From: Anoplolepis gracilipes
Taxonomy: Eukaryota; Arthropoda; Insecta; Hymenoptera; Formicidae
Reading direction: 5' to 3'
Assembly: GCF_047496725.1 (NCBI RefSeq)
Contig: NC_132970.1
Coordinates: 18,280,501-18,344,500 of the forward strand
DNA length: 64,000 bases
Part shown: positions 11,801 through 23,083 of the stretch, piece by piece
Layout: each line of letters opens with the position of its first letter
How positions within the stretch are numbered: position 1 is the first letter of the stretch
The notes under the pieces: generated by a model
What the model was told of the DNA's origin: nothing
Seen by the model: only the letters and a program-made list of their open reading frames with translations
Database searches by the model: none
Program-made: the position numbers and the translations under genes

Positions 11801-13999
11801 TCACCCTGGGTCTCGCTAGCGAGCCGCAACAAAATAGGTTTCAATCGCTCACACGCTTGATGTAGTTCCTTCATCAATTCGAGATCTTCTGTGCTGGTTT
11901 CGTTCCGATTGTACGAATCCAGCATTTCTGACAAGAGTTTCACATTGTTGTGCACTGATTCTAATTCCATATTTCTTCGCGAGTTTAATTGTAATCTTTC
12001 CTCATCCTAGAAGTAAATAATTTATAACTGGAGCTTAAGAGAAAATTTACTCTTCAAAAATATAAAACTGAATTTTAAAAAATACCAGGCGAAATTGTAA
12101 ATTATTAAAATCTAAGTCCAAGGATTTTATTTGAAATATTTTTTAAAATTTTAAGTAATCCTACCTCTTTCACCATAACCTTGATTAAACGGTTCGCAGT
12201 TTGCAGATCATAAGGATCTTTACTATGAAGTAACTTGCGCAAATGCCTTGACATTTCTTCATTTTCAAATATATTGTTCTTTATCTTAGATGCTTTCTGA
12301 CTTTCCTCACTGTTAGCCATTATAAATGCTGCATCTTCCTGTAATTTATTTTTATTGCAAATTACAAATATTTAAATATCTTATAATTGACTAATTAAAC
12401 AAATACTTTAATTTCATTTAGATAATAATTTAAACAAAATTTAAGCAAATGTTGATAATAAAATGAAGAAACAAAATATTTGAATAAAATATAACTAAGT
12501 AAATTAAAATCATACTCTAAATAATAATAATTAAAAACGATAAGATCTGAATTAAGTTAATAAATATTAGAACATAAGACAATTCAAATACAATGTCTTT
12601 GCTGAAAAATTAAAAATAAATTTCTTCTACATTTATTTATTCCAGCAATATTTTTATTGCAGATATGCTTTTAGAATCTTTAGCTCTTAAATAGTAATAT
12701 ATTAAAATATATAATGTATAGAAATTTTTTCAATTTAACAAATCACTAAAAATAATATCACAATCATTTCTTCCTTGTAAAGATTTTATGAAACTTGTAT
12801 AAATTTTTCATTATTATTTTTCATCTTTTTTTCTGCAAAAGATTTAGTATACATATATATTGACTCTCTTTTTAACATTCTGATTTAATGAAGAAATATT
12901 TTGTTAAATAAATAATTATTTTTTATTCATTATTGAAGCAAAATATGTATGGAATATTATAAAAAGATAATGAAAAAATTACATATTTTGCACTTCCAGT
13001 ACTGTAAAATTAAGAAAAAAAGAATGTCATAAACTTAATTATCAAATTATATATAAAGTAAATAACAAGTAACCTCAATGACTCCTTGTTTCTTAAGCAT
13101 CTCATAGGCCTCCTTAATTTTCGACTCTCGAGGATATTCTCTGATCCATGTATAAAGAAGTTGTAATACTTTTTGTCGCACGCTTGCTGTAGTACGAGTG
13201 CCTAAATATTTCGGCGAGACAAGTTTTATCATCTCATTGAGAAAGCGGAATTTACCGATTTCGGCATGAAATAACGGGCCGCATCTTTTCATACAAGTAT
13301 CTAATAACTGAAGAAATATATAAATCTATTAGATGAATTATATTTATTTACAAAATTCTATAAACCTAATAACAAATATCTCTTGTCAAGATTAAGATAT
13401 CTTATTATTATCTCATTAAAACTTATATTCCTTTAAAATTTGACTTATGCTAATTCTAAGGTACATAGCTTAGCTATGTAACTTTCTGAGAATTATTAAA
13501 TAACTTAGATATGTATATTGACATACATATGTAATTAATTATATAATAATCAATATATAAACTAATGTTTAAACAATTAATCTTTAATAATTAAATGTTT
13601 CTTTAATTTTAAAAGTGTAGTATATATATAAGCGTTAAAATCTTTAATAATCTGTAATTTAAAAACAACATACTGAAAGTGCTTGCAGTGCTTCTGATTC
13701 GTTAAGCGATTGGATATGCGTTGCCAATAACTTTGTGCCTATCTGTATACCTTCCGATTCTTTGGTAAGCATCACACAGAATGCTTCAATAGCTGCTATG
13801 TCTGGCTTCTGATTTTGTGGATTTGTAGCCCTTTCTGTATAGCAATATATGTATACATATTATATATAAAATATCACATAAATATGTCAAATATGCTACT
13901 AAAAAAACTCCCTTACTTAAGTAAAAAACGAAATATAAATTAATTGTTTAGCTTATACTTACGTATGAGAGCTTCTAAGCTAGTAGTCACTACATCCAT
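8890..13999 (-). CDS. Gga: GGA: Golgi-localised, gamma-adaptin ear-containing, ARF-binding protein
   Basis: GGA is a monomeric clathrin adaptor that sorts cargo with acidic-dileucine tails at the trans-Golgi network. Eleven exons, in transcript order 13963-13999, 13674-13834, 13074-13307, 12165-12338, 11787-12006, 11035-11367, 10646-10772, 9986-10341, 9702-9868, 9383-9493 and 8890-8982, give 2013 nt and 670 residues with every phase matching. VHS domain about residues 5-145 (FRFLNEMIKLVSPKYLG, AYEMLKKQGVIE), GAT domain about 165-290 (LLHSKDPYDLQTANRLIK, ELHQACERLKPILLRLAS), a serine/threonine-rich hinge with a clathrin-box-like LLDL near residue 320, and a GAE ear about 550-670 (LQPPSGTKLPAHNPFLPPSA, ITQIMLIANP). 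Vertebrates have three GGAs; a single one is usual in insects. It starts 785 bases from NOP53 on the opposite strand. Confidence 0.96.
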
Positions 14000-14783
14000 G
14001 TTTATAATAGTAATCACTTATCACTGTATATAATTCTCGTCGACGCTTTTACAGTGATTAAAATAAAGCCTGTAGCATTTTATTTTAAATAAATTCCAAC
14101 TTTCTGCAAAATTACGTTAAAATTGTCATTCATTAGACGACTCAAGCATCGCGAATTGTTCTTGCGATTATATTTAATAATACTCGGCAATTATTTTACG
14201 AAATGTTTATCTACTAATGAGTCTCAGTTTGTACGAAACATCGGTTTTTGTTACTTTATGCCTAATTTATTATTTACTCGCTTTATGAGGCTCCTCAGCA
14301 TAGAACAGCTGTTTCTGTCACAGGAGCCATCCTGCTCCGTGTTGTATGTTGTCTTCACAGATTTTTACCCTGCTATCGCTATCATCGAACATCACCTTCT
14401 TCTACGGTTTGGGTTGGCATCGACGGATATCTAACATCACCGACTGCGATAAGACCAGATGGAGCCGATAAAAGCCCGAGAGGAACCACACTGTCTGCTT
14501 TCGTAAGGAAAGAACCACCCCTACAGCAACGCCATCGCATCAATATATTGAGAGCTGGAAATACGTAGCCACAAGATTTGTTTCACTGTCGACTGTCGAT
14601 AAAATCGTAAAAATCCTATAATTTAGCACCACGTGATATCTATATAGTTTGTGGCGGATGTGTATGTCAAGGTGTTACGTACACGTGCTCAGCTGAAAAA
14701 TTTCAACTAATTACAGGTAAAGATTGATCAAACTAGAAGTCTTGTATTTTTACACAAAAGTAACGAGATATTTCTTTTCAGAA
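14000..14783. promoter_or_regulatory. Shared upstream region of GGA (-) and NOP53 (+)
   Basis: The two start codons face away from each other across this segment. On the + strand a non-coding first exon of NOP53 appears to end at 14716 (donor ACAG|GTAAAG) and rejoin at 14781 (acceptor TTTTCAG), three bases before the ATG. That leaves under 700 bases for both promoters. No TATA box stands out. Confidence 0.55.
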
Positions 14784-16759
14784 ATGGTTGATGCTAAGAT
14801 AAAGAAACGTAAAGTTTCTAAGAAAACAAAGAAATCTTGGCGCAAACACGTCGACATCAAAGATGTCGATAAATTTTTAGATAATAAAAGACTAGAAGAG
14901 AGATTGGGTGTACCTTTCTCGGAGCGTGAGGATTCTCAGCTGTTTGTCATTGACAAATCTAAAACTGTTAGAAATACTTCTTCCAAACAGGTTGCCAGAC
15001 TAGCTTTAAAGAATAAGGAACCAAAATGTTTTGCTTCTCTAAAGCCACACACGCAAGTCCCTGATCCAATTAGCAAAAGGAATCATGTAAGACTCAAGGG
15101 ACAAAATAAAATTTTAAAAAATAAAACACTCACAAAAACTATTACAAATATTAAGAAGAATATTAAGAAGAAAGAAATTAAAGACGATATATGGACTAGC
15201 ACAGATATATGTAAATTGCCAGATGAACTCACTGAATGGATGTCTTCAGACAGTATTAGACATACAATCAAACATTTAGGAGTGCAAAAAAGAAAATTGC
15301 CTGCATCGTTACATAAAAAGCCATCTGTTTTACCAGTAGTGGAAGTACCACATCCAGGTATGTCTTATAATCCGTCATATACAGATCACCAAGAGTTACT
15401 TCACCAAATTGCTCAAAAAGAATTAGAACTTATAAAACAAGAGGAGCATCTTAATCGAGTCACTACTCAGATGTTCAAAAAGGCAAGTCAATAAATTTTT
15501 TAGTATACATATTTTTTAGTAAATTTTTATGTTACATATTATATATCATCTTTCTAATTATATAATATCCTATAAATTTTTATCTTTTATCTGCATTTGA
15601 TAATATCTTTGTTTATTTTTTAATATATTTTTTTATATTAATATTAATTTTATATAATATTAATACTAATTTGTAATCTGTATAAATTTTTTGAACCTTT
15701 ATTATACATACACACATATATGTAAAATTACATGTAATATATATATATATGTCTATAATAATAAAAGTTAAAAAATTGTACAGATTTCAAATAAGGATAG
15801 TATTAAAAACATTATATTATATAAAACTGATTTATATAAAACATATTTAATATTTGATTTGCATATTCAGATTCCACTAAATAAAAAAGAGGAATATTTA
15901 ATGAAAGAAATGTCAGAGGGCTTGCCAACAAAGCAAGTAACTGCAACTTTAAAATCTGCTGAAGACAATAATGAGGAAGATTTATCTGTCACAGTGGCAA
16001 ATAGTAAATCTGTGAAGAATGCTAAAAAAACTCTTGTGCAGAAAAGAAAACAACGAGAACAGAAGCAAGCAGCTACTGAACGTATAAAGAACAAAATCAA
16101 TAAAAAGAAAATTTCTGATATTTACAAACTGAAAAATTTGCAACAACAAATAGAAATTAAAGAGAAAAAGCAAGAACTTTTGCGACAAAAACGAACGAGA
16201 AAACGTGAAAGAGAGTCTATAATGCCGAAGACTCTAGGTAAGACTAAATTTGAGCCCTTGGAGCCTGACTTTCAGCTTGCAAACGAGTTGACTGGCAATT
16301 TGAGGAATTGTAAGCCCTCCCAAAATTTACTAAAAGACCGATACAAATCGCTTCAACAAAGAAATATAATCGCACCAGCTGTCATAAAATTGTAAGTACA
16401 AAAAAAGGAAATGTAATAATATATATATAGTACTAGTGAAATATACAGATTTTGGAGAATTTATCAAGAAGTGAATGAAAAAAGTTTAAAGTAAAAAAGA
16501 AAATAGAGTTTTGTGTGTGTATGTGTAACAAAACAAATTTATATAATGAAAATCATTGATTAGCTCTTGAGAATTTTTAAAAATTGATTAATAAATTATT
16601 AACAAATTATCTTTTCAAAGATTCTACTTCTCACATTGCTTACAATACTTTTTTTTTTAATTTAGGAAACGTGACAAAGCAAAGGTGAAGAAATTTGTGA
16701 AGCCAGATCATAAAATAAACTTGGATACTACCAAGTTACGACTTTACAGTAAGGTTTAA
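14784..16759 (+). CDS. NOP53: NOP53 (GLTSCR2) ribosome biogenesis protein
   Basis: NOP53 is a nucleolar factor of 60S assembly that in yeast recruits the exosome helicase Mtr4 for 5.8S/ITS2 processing. Exons 14784-15482, 15871-16391 and 16666-16759 give 1314 nt and 437 residues. The protein is very basic; near the N-terminus it has the family core SWRKHVDIKDVDKFLDNKRL, then QLFVIDKSK, a mid-region PHPGMSYNPSYTDHQELLHQ, and a lysine/arginine-rich coiled stretch in exon 2 (EEYLMKEMSEGLP onward). It ends in HKINLDTTKLRLYSKV. The first intron starts with GC rather than GT (AAAAAG|GCAAGT at 15483); the protein would run into a stop at once otherwise. Poly(A) signal AATAAA at 16926-16931. Confidence 0.93.
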
Positions 16760-16925
16760 TGTTCTTACTAATTTGATATTATATATATTTTCTCTATCTA
16801 ATAGCTAATAATATCTGTGATCCAATCTATTATTGGAGAAATATATTGATGTAAATGAAATGGAGGAAAAGGAATAAACTTTCCAATATTCATTTTAGAT
16901 AATTAGGATTATCCATTGTTCATAG

Positions 16926-16931
16926 AATAAA
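16926..16931 (+). terminator. Poly(A) signal of NOP53
   Basis: AATAAA about 167 bases after the NOP53 stop. The opposing gene's own signal (complement of TTTATT at 17072-17077) lies only some 140 bases away, so the two transcripts end close together or overlap slightly. Confidence 0.55.
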
Positions 16932-16970
16932 GTGATATTTACTAATCTTTACTTTTATCTCTACTAATAA

Positions 16971-17006
<36 letters not shown>

Positions 17007-17071
17007 CATATATATATATAGGTACACACACACAAGTTTTTTTGCAGTCTCGTTTTTAAAGTCTATTAAAT

Positions 17072-17077
17072 TTTATT
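17072..17077 (-). terminator. Poly(A) signal of the CFAP157-like gene
   Basis: Reads AATAAA on the minus strand, 25 bases after that gene's stop codon. Confidence 0.5.
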
Positions 17078-17102
17078 TGTGTCATTTATAATTGCACATT
17101 TT

Positions 17103-18601
17103 CTATTCAATTTTAAGATTTTTTAACAGATATTTAATATCGTAGAGCATCTGCAAATTTGCTTGCAGTTGATCAGATATCCTCTCCTTCTGATCATTAG
17201 CAATAACAAGTTTTGCTTTCTCAAAATAAAGTGAAATTTTCAACTGATTTACATGTGCTTCACACTTTTGTGCTTTCATCTCAGCATTGTTCTTATTCAT
17301 CATATACTGCTCTTTCATGAGATGATTTAATTTACTTAATTTACTTAATTTGGGTAAATTATGATCTCTGTTGTTGCATATTTTATGTAACATTGCAATC
17401 ATTGATTTTTCTAGTTTAACAACTATTGTAGATCGCTTTGCGTTTAAATGCGCGTCATTGATTTTACTTTTATATTTTTTCATTTCATTACTGTGAAATA
17501 ATAAAAATATTATTATTAATTTACAAAAATATAAAGTTTAATTAAGAAGATAAGACTTACTTATATATGATGCAATCTTTTTTGGAAGTCATATTTTCCA
17601 TGATTATTGATAATTGATTGTTTATAGCTATATTTTCTGACAATAATTTGGATATGGAAATTGGCATATGTTGGCCTATTTCAAGTTGAAACATACTGGC
17701 CAGATTCACAAGACGATTATATAAGTCTTTTTTTAATCTATATAAATTACATCATAATCATATTATTCATAAAATTTCAATTCTTGTTTTAATAAAAAAA
17801 CAAAATGTATCTGTTATACATACTTTTCCCTGTCAATCCTAAATTTACGTTCAATTTGATGTAAACTCTCTGCCACCTGTTCTCTTTCCTGAATTAACAA
17901 TTGATTTTTCATATCCAGTTTTTTTTCCAGGATATGTTGCATTGACTTGTAATCTTCCAAAACGTTAGTTTTGGCGCCTTTTAACAATGAATTAGGAATA
18001 TTTTAAATAATTAAACAAATTCAATCAGGAAAAAATTCTGACAAAATTAGTTTAACAATAAGAGGAAAAAATATATTTACAATACGATAATTTTTTTGCT
18101 TGTTAACGAATTTCAACACATTTAAGACCTATGACTGAATTCTTGAATTACACAAACTTAATAGATTAAATAGATAATACAAAAAATTGTTATAAATAGC
18201 ACAAATTCAATTAAATGGAATTGTATAAAATATAAAGAAACAGTTACTCAAGAGCTTGATTTGTGAAATGAGCATTAATCTTGTATTTTTATATTTTTCA
18301 TCAATGTTTTTAACTTTCTCAATGTGAGTGAATTTATTGTCAATCCTTGATTTTTCAAGAGTAGCTAACTGATTTTTATATTCTTCTAGTTTGACTATAT
18401 AAGAAGTTATTTGTGAGTTTAAAGAAGATATTTCTTTTCCTTTCTCTTCTTGTAAAGTTTTAGTGGAATAATCTGTATCTTTTAAAATATTCTCCAATTC
18501 CTTATTCCGTTCTTCTAATCTATTAAAAAAAAAATTGTCTTTTATGTGGTATAGAATACTTGAAATCAGTACTTTTATAAACATAATTTTTTTAAATACG
18601 T

Positions 18602-18646
<45 letters not shown>

Positions 18647-18866
18647 TTAAATCCGTTAAATTACGTTCTAATAAACTAAAATTATCATTTTAATAATTTT
18701 TAAATAATTACCTTTGAATTCTTTTATTTGATTCTGCAATTTTTAAATTATAAAAAGCTTTTTGTGTATTAATAATGACATTTTTCAGCTTGGTGTCGTC
18801 AAAATTGTGCGGTTGAAGACTCGATGGTAAACTGACGTTGCGCTTATCTTTTCCGTACAAATCCAT
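17103..18866 (-). CDS. Coiled-coil protein, CFAP157/BBOF1-like (DUF4515 type)
   Basis: Exons in transcript order 18712-18866, 18248-18519, 17824-17977, 17561-17737 and 17103-17490 join to 1146 nt, 381 residues, all phases consistent. Almost the whole chain is predicted coiled coil rich in K, E, L and N. The middle (RLEERNKELENILKDTDYST, LNSQITSYIVKLEEYKNQL, NVLEDYKSMQHILEKKL, REKLKKDLYNRLVNLASMFQ) has the pattern of DUF4515, found in CFAP157 and BBOF1, proteins of basal bodies and axonemes in motile cilia and sperm. In an insect this would suggest testis or chordotonal-neuron expression. The family call comes from remembered pattern, not a search; another axonemal coiled-coil protein is possible. 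The N-terminus (MDLYGKDKRNVSLPSSLQ) is not recognised. It faces NOP53 tail to tail and spire head to head. Confidence 0.62.
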
Positions 18867-20301
18867 TTTTATTATCACGACGTTTCAGTATAAATTTGCC
18901 TAACAGTTTATTTTCATAGTGTTTAGGAAATATATGAGGAAACATTACTTCAGACATTTAAATCTGTTAAACAATCAGCTGATATTTATGACATATCGCG
19001 CGTTTAATTTGAAAAAGACACTCATTGTTATAGGATTATTTTTCGATACGATATTAAATTCGTCGTGGAAAGAATTTATCAAATATGAATCGATTATTGG
19101 CTATCGGTTAGAGAATTTCCAGAATTCCCAAAGTTTTCCGCGATAGCAGCCAATCAGATTTCCGATAAAGCTTGTTCCGCGCAACAAATAAAATATTACC
19201 ACCTTTTCTTTTATTCTTTGACGTTGGTAGGTCTGAACGCGGATTATTTCTTTTTCACTGCACTTAGATTAGGTTAGGTTAATCAAAATGGACGACATGT
19301 TTCTACTACATATATACGATGATATATGTATATTCCTACAGATGATTTCTTTGTGTGTAATGCGCCAAATGTGGACAGACCCAAACAAAAGTTCACTACT
19401 TCGTGTGCTAGAAATCTGTGAAGTTTAATAATAATAATTTATTTAAATATTATTGAATACATTTCGAACGTTTTCTTTTATCAATAGTATATCTTGTAAT
19501 TTTATATTACACATCAGACGTTTTAAAGAATTTAATTACTTCCCTTTTCCCTCTTATACGATACGATGTAACTTTTGAATCGTATTGACCACGATCAGCC
19601 ACCTTAAGGCTTAAGGATTAGCAATGTGTAATGATTCTATCTATAAAAAGTGATCTAAAGCTCTCGATTTTGAAATGTCGAGGCTTGAAACTGTCGAACT
19701 GCCATCGTATGTAAATGTGCATAAAGTTATATATTATTATAATTCATCTAGTTCGATCATTTGCGAATAGTTGACGTGAAATATAAGGATAACGATTTGA
19801 TAAGCGGCACAGAACAACGATCATTTTATATAAAATACTTCGATACATAAGATACAAATACTCAAATCATCGTAACCATGTAAACAGGTGAATAACATTG
19901 CTTAGCATTGTTAATATTTGTATTGTAATTTAATTGCAGATATAAAGTCCTTAAATGTTTTGTAATTCAGGTAATTATTTGGAAGGTGCAATCTCTGCGA
20001 TTTTCTATTAATTTGAAATAATAAATTTTACTATTTGAAAGCAAATCCAAAAACGGTGCTTATAAATGCAAAAATATAACTCACTGTGAATAGTGAATTT
20101 TGTAAGGTTACAAACAAGTGTATGTTACTTAAGATAAACAGTTGCATAAAAACCTATAAAGTATCAAGCTACATCGGAACAATATCACACAAGAAAGCTA
20201 TAGATAAAATGATAAATTTGTAATGCAAAAGAAGAGAATCTATTATTGTGTTTTTGTAAGATTAATATAACAAATTTCTGTATATAGAAAGCACTTACAC
20301 A
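18867..20301. promoter_or_regulatory. Divergent upstream region of the CFAP157-like gene (-) and spire (+)
   Basis: About 1.4 kb without a gene. An acceptor TATATAG at 20281-20287 sits just before the spire start, so spire has at least one upstream non-coding exon; a possible donor (ACAG|GTGAAT) lies near 19888. The ORF at 18919-19146 resembles nothing known. Confidence 0.5.
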
Positions 20302-23042
20302 ATGTCGAATTCTAAGAAAAGTTCAGACAGTAATCGAGAAGAAGCCACAGTATTCAAAGAAGAAATGCAAGAAACGGTAAAGAAAAAAGAAGATTCCTCA
20401 GTGCGACCAAAGTGTAAATTGGATTCACATGGTTGCCTAAATCTCCATGATATTCTACTCATGTTTGATAGTCCTATAAGTCAGGAACGAGCATGGGCAT
20501 TATGTTATCAAACAGCTAAAGGCCTATTACGCTTGACAGAGAATAAGTTTTATGAGATATCAGAATTGTGGCAAATTGTACTTCACAAAAATGGAGATGT
20601 CTGTCTTGAAAGTTTAGCAGGTAACTGTTTTACTGTAGAATTTATGCTTCTAGATTAATTTAGAAATTATAAATTATTACAAAGTTGAAAATAATTAACA
20701 AGATAATTTATGTTATAGGTTCCAAACAACCTTTTGTTTCTGAAGAAAAGGTAAATGTAGTAAATATTTATATTTTACAATATATATAAATGGTAATTAT
20801 TTCATGTATCTAAATTTATTTAAATTGTGTTTTTTTTTTTGTCATACAGGCTATATTCTCTTTAGGTATGGTAATTTTTAAGGCCTTAGATTTTGGCTCT
20901 AATGCAGGGGAAGAAATAGCCTTATCGCCAGACCTAGAAGCTCTCATTTCATTGATGACAAGTTGCAATCGAGGTAAATGCTTTCTTTGCTGATATTAAA
21001 CTATATATTTAAACATTTCACATAATTGAAATAATTTTTGTTTTAAGTAAGACTAAAATATTGTCTGATTACATTATTAGCATCCGAAAGTGATGTAGAA
21101 GAACGTCTACAAGAGACTGATGATGAAGGCATCGAACGGGACTCGGGTGATACTGATGCAGAAGATTATGTGATGCCGAAAACTGAACCATGTACAGATA
21201 ATTCCAAATGTACCTTGAAGAATATTCTCCAAGTGAGTGTTTATATTCTTTCTTTAATTTTTATAATGAATAATTCAAAAAAATCAAAATAAATGTGAAA
21301 ATCAGAGCATAAAAATCTTGAATATTTAAATCAATTTCGAGAAAATACGATAAAGAAACAATTTTATCTTTTATGTCTTAATTGAATATAAATTAAGTAT
21401 AAAAGGACATTTATTTAACAACAAAAATTTATTTTTTATTTTAGATATGTGAACGGCATATGCAAAGTTTACATGAAGATGCTGATAATTATTATCGAAA
21501 TGTAATGCAAATGTTTGTGGAGGAAGCTCTTAATCTCTCTCAATTTCTGGAAAAAGTGGTTGTCAACAAGCAGTCACAAGATTTGTACAGTCCAAGTATC
21601 AATGACGATCGTAATTCTATTTCACTGCAGAACATTGACACATTGGATTTCAATGATTGGGTAAGTTTTCTCAATAAATACAAGAATATATATGGTGCAA
21701 GATATTCTTATCAAATTTTCGTAAAGAGAAAATAACAGATTTGCAATAGTTTATTTAAGAATCTATAACAAGACTAAAATTGGTTTGTTGTACTTTATTG
21801 ACATTTTCTTGTTTTGTACATTTTGTACATTTGTCTTGTACATTTCTCTTATAGAAGAAAGATCTATAAGAGATATACAAATAATAAAATAAACATATAA
21901 TAATTATATGTGATTTACAAACATCTATTGATTACTAACTGCATTTGCTCCTATAGACAGACGTTAGAATTTGGAGGGCTATACAAGTACGTTTATATAA
22001 ATATTCAATGTGTTTAACAAAATTTATCACGATTATTTATTTTATTATAATTACATTATTATATATTTTAGTATTCATATCTGCTGACATTGACAAAATC
22101 AATATAGCATGCTTCAAACATAAACACATGCTGCATGATAACTGTTTCTGAATTTAACTGAGTTTATTCGCATTTAGAATAAATTAGATTTTTAATAAAG
22201 TTGATATTTTATATTAGAAGAATGTATTTATAATTATAAAAAATAATGATTTATTATATTATATTTATTATTATTATTAATATTAATATTTTTATTATTA
22301 ATATTATTTTATTTTAAAAGAATGAATTATACAAGTAATATAATTTGTAGATTCTGTTTTTTTATTTACTAGATATTCTACTATATTTATTTTATATTAA
22401 CAAGAATAGTCTACCACAATTGTTAGCTTCTGTTTACTGCAACTTGTAAGTTATATGTGTACAATTACACAAAATAATTGTCATACTATTTAATATAGAG
22501 TATAGAGTGTTAATGAATGGTATATACAGGGTGTCCGGTAATTCGTAAAAAATCTCGCTTACAAGTAGAGTGGATCAAACTGAGCAAAAAAGTTCTATAT
22601 CATTTTGCGATTTTCGCAATAATTATTGAGAAAATAATTTAAAAATATCGACCAATTCGTGCGAGTATTAGCACGTGGCGAGAAAAGCTAGCCCGCTGTC
22701 ACGCGGTTGCTAGTCGCACGCATAGTAACCGTGTAACAGTGGCCTTTCTCTTCTTGCTGTGCTCCTAATGACCGCGTGACAGCGGGCTGTCTCCTTTCAC
22801 TGAGCTCTTAGCGGGCTGTCTTTTCGCAGAGCGCTAATATATTGGCGCGAATTGTATATATTGCCGCGTGAATATATATATATTTACAAATTTAAAACAA
22901 CTTGTAGGAATTAAAATCAAATAATTTGAGATAATATATATGCGATCATAAGATAATGTATATGTAACAAACTTTTTTTTTTATGAAAGCCTCAACTCAA
23001 TCTACAAGACAATATTATTCATTAACATGTTTTATATTTTAT

Positions 23043-23083
<41 letters not shown>

